Shown here one piece after another: positions 1 to 10,559 of a stretch of DNA of 64,000 bases (positions within the stretch are counted from its first letter, which is position 1; each line of letters begins with the position of its first letter). The translations under genes and the position numbers were made by a program. The notes beneath the pieces were generated by a model. The model was not told the DNA's origin. It did no database searches and saw only the letters and a program-made list of their open reading frames with translations. Source of the DNA: Phymatolithon calcareum (lineage: Eukaryota > Rhodophyta > Florideophyceae > Hapalidiales); NCBI GenBank assembly GCA_977006965.1, contig OZ345353.1, forward strand, positions 4,278,001 to 4,342,000, in the 5' to 3' direction.

Positions 1-321
1 GGTAAGTGATGGAGGAGGAGGACGGCGGCTTGGTTGCTTCGAAGATGGAGGAATGGGGATTGCGGCGGGATGTGCGATTTTGTACTAGATATCATACTGG
101 ACAGGAGACACGCAACGAGGAAGTGCTCACAGAGATATGGCTGTTTGGAGTTGTTGAGTTGTTATGATAGTGGTGAGGTACAGATATTTGTGTTGATGTC
201 GCAGTACTCAACGCAAGAGATTAGCTGATATTTTTATGAAACTGACTGAAGTAGTTGTTGGAGATCGAACAACAGATCGCGTCACCGTCTTCTGCAGTAT
301 ACAGTAACCTAGACACATCAT

Positions 322-355
322 GTATGATACAATATGGTACAATAGTGTATCATAC
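322..355. repeat. Inverted repeat in array spacer
   Basis: The ten-base arms gtatgataca (322-331) and tgtatcatac (346-355) are perfect inverted repeats with a 14-base spacer. The same structure is present in units 2 and 3 (around 9764 and 19068), so it predates the array. Function is unknown. Confidence 0.7.
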
Positions 356-420
356 TGTAGTTGTAAATTACAACCTTTACTGTAATTATATTTTCGACTG
401 ATTCCAAATCGAGCTGTGGC

Positions 421-452
421 AAAACAATCCATTCCATGGAATGGATTGTTTT
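421..452. repeat. Perfect 32-bp palindrome
   Basis: The 32 bases from aaaacaatcc to ggattgtttt, with ccatgg at the centre, are identical to their reverse complement. Unit 2 keeps it with one mismatch (9864-9895). Unit 3 keeps only the left arm (from 19172) and is followed by an inverted version of the adjoining DNA. Confidence 0.9.
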
Positions 453-1117
453 CCCGCAGCTCGGCTGGGGAGATCGAAGGACAAATGCACTTGCAAAAAG
501 GGACTCTGATATATGAATGCGCTCGAATCGAATCTCCGGCGAAAAGGATCAACGTTACAAGAGCAAATGAACTTTCTCTTTAACTTTGAAGGACATTTAC
601 AAGTCAAAATTTTCGACCAAGGCCAGATGAATTGTAGAGAATTATACTAAACGCTATCCGACTCACTATTGCCGCTATGTCGAAGTGATATTCTGACTGG
701 ACTGGAATAGGGCGAATGAAAGATATTTTGTTCTTTAACGTCAAGGCGCAATCATCGCGCAACTCGAAGGGTTTAGTGATAACAAAATCGCTGTTTTCAA
801 ACTTGTTCATTGCAGAATCACGCCTGTTTCGGAACGCAGAATGTGTTTTTCAGACACCGATATAACCTACGCCCGCCACACAAGGCAAGCCTGTCTTCAG
901 GAGTCCTGAAGGGGAGAGTGCTTAGGAGTCTCGAATGGAGGTAACGGATCAATTCGGCGCGGCCCAATCGTCGACCGAAAACAATACACGTGTCATACTC
1001 GACCAATCTGTGCATGCATGCCGAATCCACCGCTCCCGCCATCCCAAGAATACTTCCAATTTGCTGCAAAAGACGAACACACTCTCGGCTTCAAACAGTG
1101 GCAGCAGCACTGGCGAC

Positions 1118-2646
1118 ATGGACGACGCCGATAACTCTGATGAGGAGTGGGGGTACATTGTTGAGCTTGTCACGGAAATCGAGAAAATCCATGGCCAGCA
1201 ATTGGGAAACCAACCCGCCGGTAACCTTGTGCAGGTCGCCTCCACACATCCGCTTACCCATCCAATGGGGGCTCCATTTCCTTCCACTCAATCCCCCGTA
1301 CCGCCTGTCGCTCGACATGAGTTACCTCCCATATCCCGCAAGCCTGGAAACCAAGTACAGCTAAGCTCAACAGCACTCAGCACCGGCACTCACCTCAGCC
1401 GCATTCATCCACACAGCACCGCGGCAAAATGATAACTCCCGCCGTCCACCACAACCTCGTCAATCTCCATTGCCACACAATCCACAGAGTTCACCATACA
1501 CCCCGTCATCGACACACGCGCACCAACGGTCTTGCTCTCCGCACCCGCCATCTTCAACATCACCGCCACCCCCGCCATCTTCGTCGCTCCCGCCGCGTCG
1601 GCCTGCACCATCGCCTGGGTCAGCACTGTCTGCACGGGAACTCGAAACGACAGGTCAACTGGCCAACTACCGTCGAAAAGTGAGCGCCATGGAGCGCGAG
1701 CTGGCGCACCTTCGCTCACGCGGCGCACCCCCATCCACATCCTCTACGCCCGGAGACGCCGTGGAGGCGATGCGTCTCGAGCTCGAAGCTTCACGCACCG
1801 CTCAACGTCGCATGCAAGAACGTCTAGTATTTGCAGAACGCGAACTTGAAATGCGAAATGAAGCAAGTGACTTCGTTGAAGCAACTCAGGCTCCAGCCAC
1901 GCAAACGCCCTCATCGCAGGCCCCCGCTTCCCAATTTCCACCATCGCAACTCCCCTCATCACAACATCCCTCCTCAGCTCGACGTTCACGCGGCATATCC
2001 ATGTCGCGCATCACACCGCGCGCCACAAAGCGCCGCCGCTCTAATTCCTCAACCCTGAATTGCAAATCACCTCCTTCCATCCGCCCTTCCTCCCGCCCTT
2101 CCTCCCGCCCTTCCTCTGCTGCATCGAGTGCAGACCCGAGGGACTGGCCTGTTGCCGATGCCGCGTGGTGGGCCGCGTACGACGCCCCCAACCGCGTCGC
2201 CGAACGTGCGCGTGCCAGCGTGTTTGCACCACCGCGCGCAAACGCCCTTCTAGCATTATCTTCCGGTCGCGGTGGTGCAGAATTACGCGCTGCACTGGCG
2301 GCTACTCTTGGAGGCGGCGGGAAAGACGTGTGGATAAAATTGCATGACGCGTTATTATCCGCATCGACGATTGCAGGTCCCGGCCCTGCGCGACGAGCCG
2401 CTCTGGCTACCGTGTTGTTGATCCACTTGAATTTCCCGGGCGGCATTGGGAAAGATGCACAAGCTCGTGCAAATGCTGGTGCACGACGTGTGCTTTCTAA
2501 GGAGGGCAATGATGACGCCGATGTTGCGTTGAAATTGCTGGCTATTGTCTGTGATTCCGGTGCGTATGTTGCTGGAAAACGCGAGGAACGAGCTTTGCGC
2601 GACGCACTTGCTGCATGTTCGGTTGACGGCGCGGAGGCATGTTGTA
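1118..2646 (+). pseudogene. Truncated, frameshifted copy 1 of the acidic coiled-coil gene
   Basis: This is a broken copy of the intact gene at 19890-21875. The ATG at 1118 starts the same acidic N-terminus (MDDADNSDEEW). A one-base deletion relative to the intact copy, near 1322-1350, shifts the frame and gives a stop at 1432. The homologous frame resumes by 1470 and runs through the coiled coil and helical region. Homology stops near 2646, where the sequence switches to the 3' flank of an NLR gene, so about 150 C-terminal residues are missing. The frame is also open upstream to an ATG at 935, but that extension is not kept in the intact copy. Confidence 0.85.
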
Positions 2647-2649
2647 TCT

Positions 2650-3040
2650 TTCTTCGGTGTCAAACTTCTGTAGTACTATACTTGAGTTGAAAATCGTTCT
2701 CGCGTTGCAACCGTTCACGGATGACAGAAGACACGTAGTATTTTTATGCATAGCGTCAATGCGAAACGGAGGTTCTGCGGCCACTACTTATTAAATTACA
2801 TATATCGCCCGCACTACTTCTCAGTCCACCAACACACAACTTGCTTGCTTCATTTTATTGTCAGGAATAAACAGGGCACGGGAAATTCCAAAGCAACGTG
2901 TCTTCTGCGGGCACATTCACATAAACGGAGTTATAGCGGCAGTATGCTTCCGCCGTATATGCGGGGAAAGAATGCGGCCATAGATGTTGCATTTGCTGTC
3001 CACACCTCCGAATTATCTCCTCCGCTTCCTTGTCCGTCAC
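2650..3040 (-). pseudogene. Detached NLR C-terminal tail and 3' flank, copy 1
   Basis: On the minus strand this encodes the last roughly 65 residues of the NLR C-terminal tail (TDKEAEEIIR, then HLWPHSFPAYTAEAYCR and NVPAEDTLL) plus its 3' flank. It is clearly homologous to 5205-5610. No WD40 or NB-ARC sequence is attached: upstream of EYVTDKEAEE the frame (to 3196) reads into unrelated sequence. It sits directly at the breakpoint of the truncated coiled-coil gene, so ectopic recombination probably fused the two. Confidence 0.8.
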
Positions 3041-3632
3041 ATACTCTCGAATTTCATTGACGGCTCGTGAAGGGGACAGTGACGACAAAAACAAAATCAG
3101 CTTCTCTGATTGCCACTGTAGCCACGGCTGCGCGAAGCAAGACATGAAAAGGCCGATCGGTCGAGCGGAGGAAGGGCTGCCATCACAAATTAACATTCGC
3201 TATGTCGATGAGTTTATGACACTTACTTGCAAGACGGATCTGCAGCATTATGGTTGGTTTCGTATGTTCGTTTTCAGCTCCGTTTATTTCTGACTGAGTT
3301 CTAACGTTGCTTTTCTTCCCCTGCATGGCTTGCCCACCCTTTACAGGTTTACCCGAATGGATACGTGCGCAATACATCTTTTACTCTACCGCCGTTCCGA
3401 CCGCGAGACATGTCATCACCAATCGAATCACCGTCAAGATAGCGGAACACGTCTCCGAAGGATGGCGTAATTGAAGAAAGTAATTCTTTGCTCTGCATCG
3501 ACTCCTGAGTGTCGTTCTGGCCGGTCCGCTATTCGGTGTAATCGACAGCACAGGCGCGCTCGGGGGCACCGCCCATTCCCCAATGCTTGCACCTTCCTTC
3601 TCAGATAGGGGTCCGTACAATCGGGTCCAGTC

Positions 3633-4517
3633 TTAAGATTTCGCGCCTCCTCCTTTCGCGCGATTTGGAGTGCAGCCCGTTCGCAATCGTTCTTCCTCCC
3701 ACAGAATGCGGAGGGTCTCGGCCGGTCCTTCGCGCTTCTCTTTTTCGACTTCCATCTTGCGTGCGTGCAAAACATCATCCACTAATGCGTCAAGTTCAAG
3801 TTCTGACGATGAGCGGCGCGCCATAGCAAATGGACAAACCAGGTGCTCATGACCGTGTTGCATGCCCTCATAAAATTTGTAATTGACATTTGGACACGCA
3901 AACTCTCGTGCCGGCACTTTATTGCCGACGGCGACAGGCAGCGGGACTCGAAATCGGCACGATTCAAGCACCTGCAAATGGAATGGGATATGCGAATAAT
4001 AAGGCTGAAGATGGAGCGGGGTGAGTTCACCCGGAAGGCCACCCTGCGCAAGTATGTCCGCAATGTAGTGGATGGTGCGTGGGTTATTTGCCTTGAGATG
4101 CAGGAATAGTGACGGATGATGGTAACCGTAAATACTCGTCTTCAGTACAGGTTCCAGGCTTGCGATTGCTGGTAGAATGCGGTCCGAATGCTTTTCAACG
4201 GAAGCGGCCCCTTCCATTTTGAGCAAAGCTCTGAGAGCCGCCTCAAGCGCGTTCCTCAGCTTCTGGGCGAATGCCACGGCAGTATATGAAGACATGCCGT
4301 CCCGCACAGGAAGGTACACGTACGGAAGAGCGCCATGGAGGAGGAGACAGGCTTTCTGTTACGCAGGTGTGGATCCAAAAATGCGAACGACAGGGAATTT
4401 TGCAGAGTGGTCGCCGCCCTCTAGATAAAATCGAGCAGCGTGAAAGTGAAGAGATGATGAATAGTCACTGAGCGGGAGCATGTAATGGTCAATGTAAACG
4501 ATGCGAATTGAGGCCAT
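3633..4517 (-). pseudogene. REV3: REV3 (DNA polymerase zeta catalytic subunit) 5' fragment, copy 1
   Basis: Reading the minus strand from the ATG at 4517 gives the N-terminus of the DNA polymerase zeta catalytic subunit. Visible family landmarks, in order, are VVRIFGSTPA, then LLLHGALPYVYLPVRDG, then SIYGYHHPSLFL, then QPYYSHIPFHLQ, and a C-terminal piece like the REV3 motif containing ELEVD and WEDEKQRR (here SSSELELDALVDD and LWEEERLR). A TAA interrupts the frame right after GSTPA, so the longest open part starts at 4319. The frame ends at 3633 after about 295 codons. Full REV3 proteins are far longer and carry the polymerase domain at the C-terminus, which is absent. This is a non-functional gene fragment. 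Confidence 0.85.
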
Positions 4518-5338
4518 TGATATGTTGAAGCCGCCATCGTCCTACCGAGGAGGCGAGTTTTGCGTTCCGTTCAAGTCGGGACCTTCTTCATCCTCACAGA
4601 CTTTTCGTTCATCCTGGCTGGACCTTGGTGAACACGTGTGCGTACGTGCAAGAGATGCAGAAGCTGCTCAGCACAGCTGTGAGGCTTATGATACATACAC
4701 AATTATTTTTCGAAAAAGTACAAGTACTGTGAAAAATCATGCATGAAGCTTTAATTATTGTTTAATTTGGGTGGCATGGAAATTTTTTTACGCTCCAGTC
4801 GCTCTACAATCCAGGATCTCCGCCGTCTACAGTATGACCACCTCAATTCGCGCGAGGCTTGTGCATTCGTTGGTTTCGCTGCCACGGAAGAACAACACCG
4901 CCGAATACACACGTCGTTGGGCGAGCTGTCGACACGGTGGCGTTAGGGCGAGCGTTGGATATGGCGTGCTCGTGACGCCAAGTTGTTCGGTGCGGTGGGA
5001 TGGTGAAATGAACCGGCAATCGATTCCATTTGGGCCGCGCCACGGTCGCACCTTGTTCGCGCGGCAAGTTAGTGGACTGCCACAGTGTGATACAAGGCGG
5101 CCATGGCAGGGGCACGACTTGGATAACATTGCGACAGAATTTGTATATGGGAGGCAGCACCGCGGGCTCAACATGCGGAACCGTTTCATTGAACTTACCT
5201 TTCTTTGGTGTCAAACTACTGTAGTACTATGATTGAGTAGAAAATCGTTCGAATGCTGCAACTGTTCACGGATGACAGAAGACACATGGTATTTTTATGC
5301 ATAGCGTCAATGCGAAATGTAGATTCTGCGCTCACGAT
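4518..5338. other. Array spacer between REV3 fragment and NLR gene
   Basis: I recognise no gene here. Frames are open on both strands (for example 4771-5232 plus and 4843-5214 minus), but none resembles a known family and all are equally present in unit 2 simply because the units are near identical. The right end (about 5205-5338) is the NLR 3' flank that is also found at 2650. The left part may include the original REV3 upstream region. Confidence 0.6.
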
Positions 5339-8300
5339 TCATTCCTCTTCCACCATTAAATTACATATAGCGACCGCCCCACTCCGTAGTCCACCAACAA
5401 GAAACTTGCTTGCTTCATTATATTGCCACCCCCGCAAATCAGACGGGAACGTCCCAAGCAACGTGTCTTCTGCGGGTATATTCGCATAAACCGAGTTAAC
5501 GCGGCAGTATGCTTCCGCCGTATATACCGGGAAGGAATCCGGCCATAGATGTTGTGTTTGCTGTCCACAACTCCGAATAATCTCCTCCGCTTCCTTGTCC
5601 GTCACTTCATATTTAGTTTCCCTGCCATGCTCGCTCGACGTTTCATCTTCAGAATCACGGGATCGTCCGCCCGATTTCCAAACACAATTTCGCGTTTCCC
5701 GATTCCAAATGATCACTACACCTTCACCGCCCCGGGACACAACGTGCGATCCGTCTCCGCTTTCAGATACCGTCCAAACAATTACCTCGTGTCCTTCCAA
5801 GGCTTCTCCAATTTGCATTCCTGATTCCACCTCCCAAATGCGAACTTTTCTGTCATCGGATCCCGAAACGACCCGTAGACCATCCGAGCTGAACGAAACA
5901 CATGTCACCCAGTCACCGTGACCTTCAAGAACGTTCCCAATTTCATTACACGTCTTCGCGTCCCACACTCGAACAGTTCTGTCATGTGAACCAGAGACCA
6001 CCTGTCGCCCGTCATCACTGAACGAAACGCAGATCACCCAATCCGTGTGTCCTTCCATTGGCCCACCAATCTGGTTCCCCGTACGCGACTCCCACAAACA
6101 TACCGTTCCATCTCGCGACCCAGACGCTATTCGAAGTCCGTCACGGCTTAACGCAACGGCCTTCACCGCTCCGTAATGTCCATGTTCGAACTCAGTTGCT
6201 TCCGCTTCCACAACTGTGTCCCAAACTCGAATAACACCATCTTGACTCCCTGAAATTACTGCTTCCCCATTAGCAGAAAACGCAACACTTGTCACCGAGC
6301 CGTGCACATTTGCGGATGTCCACGTATTTCTCCCACTGTTCGCGTCCCACAACCGAACAGTCCCATCATCGCATCCTGATGCAATTTGACGTCCATCACC
6401 ACTGAATCTAACACAATTCACAAAACGCGTGTGTCCTTCAAACGGTTCACCAATACTCCTCCATGCCCCCGTGTCCCATACACGGATTGTATCGTCATCT
6501 GACCCCGTCACCAACCGTTCGCCCGTCCCATTGAATGCAACAGAAAATATGCAATCCCCGTGCGCCTCCGTATCTTCGAAAATAGTCTTCCCCGTGAAAC
6601 TGTCAACAACTTTCAGTGTTCCATCCTCCAGACCAATTGCAACCAATTGATCGTCATTCGAAACGGCGACACACTCAACACGGCACTGCTGTACCAATTC
6701 TCCAACCTGTGCACCTGTGATCGCCTTCCAAATCCTCAACGAACCGTCATCACCACACGAAAATATCTTCTCCCCATCGCTGCTCACAGCAACATCGTTC
6801 ACCCAATCGCTGTGCCCTTCGAGAACACGCACTGGACAGTCGCATGTCTCCCATTCCCATACCCCGATCGATTTGTCATTCGACCCAGAGACAATTATTT
6901 TTGATCCACCAGAAAACGATAAGCATGTTACACCGTTAGTGTGTCCTTTCAGCCGCTTCAATATCTCACCCGTCGACGCATCTGCCACTACAATATCATC
7001 GCCTGCTCCTGATGCCACAAAACGTCCACATGGAGACCAATCAACCGCCCCGCAACACCCTCCCACGGGGATCTCCATCATCGGCGAGCTCCGCGGATTT
7101 GGGAAAAACGAGTTCACGGGCCGTAAATAAGGCTTTGGTGTGTGTGATTCAACGCTTTTCAAGTACGCCTCTACAACTCCGTCCTCCGTCCTTATCTTCA
7201 ACAGTCGTCCGCACACTTGGAACTGAAACGCCCGTTGCCCTTCCGTTACTCTTCCCCATGACACTTGTATCGCTTTCCAAATCAATTCGAAGCTCCGTCT
7301 TACTCTTTCCGGAATAAATTCGTCTCCAACCGTCAGCAAACAATCAAACTCCGATTTCAATCCCAACATACCACCCATCTCACAACGTGCATGCGTCCAA
7401 CGAACATCCAACAAAAGAGCCCCGAGCTCCATTATCGAATCGCCACACACAAGGTGTCTGGAAAGTTCACCAAGAATATAACCGTCATCTCCGACGGTCC
7501 ACCATGCTCTCGCTTTCTGCCTCAACAACTTTTCCGCAAACGAACCACCTTCATCTGCAATCAATGCATCTTCACATGTCCTCGCTTCCGGTGCCAGATA
7601 CCCGTTCAAAAGCCGTGTGTGCCATATCGAGCTTGTCTTCGTCGTCTCGGCCTCTCGTCTACAAAACTCCAATTGTAGATCATGAAGCGTCACACCACGT
7701 TCTTTCCTCCGCCCTTCTCCATCTTCACGAAAAGTAAGCTTACAAAGACTCAACTCACTGAGAAGACGCACCACACCCAGAGCAAAACCTTCGCCCACCT
7801 TCCACATTCCGTTCAGCACGGAAATCGGCATCCAACCTTGGTTTTGTAATACACACAGACTTGTGTACAGATCGGCAATCGAGTGGTCCATGTCCAACGA
7901 ATTTCTCGCCTTCAGCTTCACGAATTCAACTTCCAACATCTTCAGAGTCAGTGAGATTCCTGCATACAAGCTCCAACCGTCTGCACCTTGCTCTTCCCCA
8001 AGTTCAATGCTCCGCTCCTCCAGCTGTGAAGCATACTCCCCACATCCACCTTCAAAATCACCATGTTCTCTTGACAGGAAACAAACTGCACTTCCTGCAA
8101 TTGCCAGCGCTATCGGCAACCCGGCGCAACTCTTTAAGATCGTTACAATATTCTTTCTCAAGTCGCCGGTGACTACGGCAAGCCCATACTTTGTAGCATC
8201 TTGTTTTGCGTGAGTCATGAACATACTCAGAGACACATCCCCTAGTGCATCTCTTGGTGAGAAATCCACAGGTCGCCCAGCAGAGTGCGCTATGTGTGTA

Positions 8301-9379
8301 CTCCTTGTAGTTATTGCCATCCGACTTTCTCGACAGCTCCTCAACAACTGCCTAATATCATTCAGGAACCCGGTTTTGTTCTTGTCCGTAGGCCAGAGGT
8401 CGTCCACGAGAAAAAGACAAATTTTCTCATCGAACCATGCCACCGCGCAATTAACAGCTTCTCGCAGCTTCTCCGAACGTTCCACAACAGAAACAGACGC
8501 CTTTGCTCCTGTGAATCGCATTATGTTCGCGATTTCTCCTCTTGCTGTCAGGAACGTTGCATTTTGACCAAGGGACATGTACTGGACTCCGTCCGGAAAA
8601 CGTTCCCGAATGTCCTCATTGAACGCAAGTCCTTGTAACGCAATCGTCTTCCCTACTCCGGCCATTCCGAGGACACCATGTGCAGGCGTAATCACCCCAC
8701 CAGTACTCACTCCAGTCGCCGCAGTCACTGTCGACGAAGACTCCACCGATAAAATAGATTCCTTCAACATTCCTTCCGGAGTACACGGATTTCCATCCTC
8801 ATCCTTCGCATCAAAGTTCAGGCTTGTGCCTAGGGGGAGTGCCAGCGTGCTTGCTCCCACTCGATACACTTCTTTCTCATTACCGCTCATTCCCATATTT
8901 TCCAGCTTGCCCACAACAACATCAATGTTCTCTTCTGTCACGAACGTTGCAATCAGAGTTTCCAGCTTCGTAGACGCGCTTTGTACTTGCTGTTGCACGC
9001 TTTCCATGGTGTCGCTTAAAGCTGTCGCTCGCGTTGTTCGTTTAAACAAGCACTTCAATTTCGACGATACACCACTTTTGTTTCCCTTAAACGCCCTTGC
9101 GCAACATTCCTCCAACGTTGAGTCGCAGTTTTCCAGAATATCCCGCACGGAAGCAACTTCTTCCAGGAAGGCAGAGCGGATCCGACTAGGGGCGGATGCT
9201 GGTGCCGATCTAAGATATGTCTCCACAGCTCCCATTTGTCGCATCACCTGCTCCAGATTATTCGTCAACCGTTGGAAGGTCCCAGGTCCCCGCCGAAAGT
9301 TGCCAATTCGAGTTTGGATGCTATTCACAGCATACCGCGCCTCTGCGATGATCGCAAGAGCGAGACCGGCAATGTCCAT
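5339..9379 (-). CDS. NLR-type STAND receptor: helical N-module, NB-ARC, WD40 (copy 1)
   Basis: This is an intracellular NLR-like signalling ATPase of 1346 residues. I chose the ATG at 9379 (MDIAGLALAI) because it aligns with the start of the paralogue at 18810; the frame stays open 12 codons further without an ATG. Residues 1-165 are a predicted helical bundle with a hydrophobic first helix. The NB-ARC follows: P-loop GMAGVGKT near 238-245, Walker B LFLVDDLW near 324-331, sensor-like RMAITTRS near 353, GLPIAL near 420, and an LHDLQLEFCR element resembling the APAF-1/MHD region. About ten WD40 blades run from about 775 to 1255, then a tail of about 90 residues. In the family, a ligand bound by the WD40 propeller opens the NB-ARC, which oligomerises the N-terminal effector. 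The N-module resembles HeLo/RPW8-type bundles only by pattern. It is divergent from the coiled-coil gene copy to its right. Confidence 0.88.
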   Translation of the reverse strand: MDIAGLALAIIAEARYAVNSIQTRIGNFRRGPGTFQRLTNNLEQVMRQMGAVETYLRSAPASAPSRIRSAFLEEVASVRDILENCDSTLEECCARAFKGNKSGVSSKLKCLFKRTTRATALSDTMESVQQQVQSASTKLETLIATFVTEENIDVVVGKLENMGMSGNEKEVYRVGASTLALPLGTSLNFDAKDEDGNPCTPEGMLKESILSVESSSTVTAATGVSTGGVITPAHGVLGMAGVGKTIALQGLAFNEDIRERFPDGVQYMSLGQNATFLTARGEIANIMRFTGAKASVSVVERSEKLREAVNCAVAWFDEKICLFLVDDLWPTDKNKTGFLNDIRQLLRSCRESRMAITTRSTHIAHSAGRPVDFSPRDALGDVSLSMFMTHAKQDATKYGLAVVTGDLRKNIVTILKSCAGLPIALAIAGSAVCFLSREHGDFEGGCGEYASQLEERSIELGEEQGADGWSLYAGISLTLKMLEVEFVKLKARNSLDMDHSIADLYTSLCVLQNQGWMPISVLNGMWKVGEGFALGVVRLLSELSLCKLTFREDGEGRRKERGVTLHDLQLEFCRREAETTKTSSIWHTRLLNGYLAPEARTCEDALIADEGGSFAEKLLRQKARAWWTVGDDGYILGELSRHLVCGDSIMELGALLLDVRWTHARCEMGGMLGLKSEFDCLLTVGDEFIPERVRRSFELIWKAIQVSWGRVTEGQRAFQFQVCGRLLKIRTEDGVVEAYLKSVESHTPKPYLRPVNSFFPNPRSSPMMEIPVGGCCGAVDWSPCGRFVASGAGDDIVVADASTGEILKRLKGHTNGVTCLSFSGGSKIIVSGSNDKSIGVWEWETCDCPVRVLEGHSDWVNDVAVSSDGEKIFSCGDDGSLRIWKAITGAQVGELVQQCRVECVAVSNDDQLVAIGLEDGTLKVVDSFTGKTIFEDTEAHGDCIFSVAFNGTGERLVTGSDDDTIRVWDTGAWRSIGEPFEGHTRFVNCVRFSGDGRQIASGCDDGTVRLWDANSGRNTWTSANVHGSVTSVAFSANGEAVISGSQDGVIRVWDTVVEAEATEFEHGHYGAVKAVALSRDGLRIASGSRDGTVCLWESRTGNQIGGPMEGHTDWVICVSFSDDGRQVVSGSHDRTVRVWDAKTCNEIGNVLEGHGDWVTCVSFSSDGLRVVSGSDDRKVRIWEVESGMQIGEALEGHEVIVWTVSESGDGSHVVSRGGEGVVIIWNRETRNCVWKSGGRSRDSEDETSSEHGRETKYEVTDKEAEEIIRSCGQQTQHLWPDSFPVYTAEAYCRVNSVYANIPAEDTLLGTFPSDLRGWQYNEASKFLVGGLRSGAVAICNLMVEEE

Positions 9380-9715
9380 GTCGAAGTGGTTTACTGTGCC
9401 GACTTGGGTTTGCACGGGGTAAGTGATGGAGGAGGACGGCGGCTTGGTTGCTTCGAAGATGGAGGAATGGGGATTGCGGCGGGATGTGCGACTTTGTACT
9501 AGATATCATACTGGACAGGAGACACGCAACGAGGAAGTGCTCACAGAGATATGGCTGATTGGAGTTGTTGAGTTGTTATGATAGTGGTGAGGTACAGGTA
9601 TTTGTGTTGATGTCGCAGTACTCAACGCAAGAGATTAGCTGATATTTTTATGAAACTGACTGAAGTAGTTGTTGGAGATCGAACAACAGAACACGTCACC
9701 GTCTTCTGCAGTATA

Positions 9716-9752
9716 CAGTAACCAGGGGAATGTTATCTCCCCTGCAGTAACC
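9716..9752. repeat. 21-bp hairpin insertion flanked by 8-bp direct repeats
   Basis: Relative to unit 1 (near 290-310), unit 2 carries aggggaatgttatctcccctg (9724-9744) between two copies of cagtaacc (9716-9723 and 9745-9752). The inserted bases are an imperfect palindrome (aggggA/Tcccct arms). Confidence 0.75.
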
Positions 9753-9863
9753 TTGACACATCATGTATGATACAATATGGTACAATAGTGTATCATACTG
9801 TAGTTGTAAATTACAACCTTTATTGTAATTGTATTTTCGAATGATGCCAAATCGAGCTGTGGC

Positions 9864-9895
9864 AAAATAATCCATTCCATGGAATGGATTGTTTT
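9864..9895. repeat. Near-perfect 32-bp palindrome (unit 2)
   Basis: This is the same element as 421-452 with one changed base in the left arm (aaaataatcc). Confidence 0.85.
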
Positions 9896-10559
9896 CCCGC
9901 AGCTAGGCTGGGGGAGATCGGAGGACAAATGCAGTTACAAAAAGGGACTCTGATACATGATTGCGCTCGAATCGAATCTCCGGCGAAAAGGATCAACGTT
10001 ACAAGAGCAAATGAACTTTCTCTTTAACTTTGAAGGACATTTACAAGTCAAAATTTTCGACCAAGGCCAGATGAATTTTAGAGAATTATACTAAACGCTA
10101 TCCGACTCACTATTGCCGTTATGTCGAAGTGATATTCTGACTGGACTGGAATAGGGCGAATGAAAGATATTTTGTTCTTGAACGTCAAGGCGCAATCATC
10201 GCGCAACTCGAAGGGTTTAGTGATAACAAAATCGCTGTTTTCTAACTTGTTCATTGTAGAATCACGCCTCTTTCGGAACGCAGAATGTGTTTTTCAGACA
10301 CCGATATAACCTACGCCCGCCACACAAGGCAAGCATGTCTTCAGGAGTCCTGAAGGGGAGAGTGCTTAGGAGTCTCGAATGGAGGTAACGGATTAATTCG
10401 ACGCGGCCCAATCGTCGATCGAAAAATAATACACGTGTCATAATCCATCAATCTGTGCATGCATGCCGAATCCACCGCGCCCGCCATCCCAAGAATACTT
10501 CCAATTTGCTGCAAAAGACGAACACACTCGCGTCGTCAAACAGCAGCAGCACTGGCGAC

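Larger units (their letters stand above)
1..9418. repeat. Tandem array unit 1 (about 9.4 kb)
   Basis: The first base of the window matches the sequence at 9419 onward (ggtaagtgatggaggagga), and order and content then repeat with a spacing of about 9442 bp: the acidic-protein start codons lie at 1118 and 10560, and the NLR stop codons at 5339 and 14785. Each unit contains, left to right, a divergent spacer, a truncated coiled-coil gene (+), an NLR tail fragment (-), a REV3 5' fragment (-), an unexplained spacer and a full NLR gene (-). The window begins exactly where an upstream NLR copy would have its 5' end, so the array continues to the left. Confidence 0.93.
9380..10559. promoter_or_regulatory. 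Divergent spacer between NLR copy 1 and coiled-coil copy 2
   Basis: About 1.2 kb lies between oppositely oriented genes and must hold the NLR promoter. It carries the inverted repeat around 9764, the near-palindrome 9864-9895 and the hairpin insertion 9716-9752. No clear TATA box or coding frame is seen. Confidence 0.5.

Noticed and set aside
4771-5232. 153-codon plus-strand frame in the array spacer, partly kept in unit 2
   Set aside because: Both strands are open and conservation reflects recent duplication only; no family recognised.
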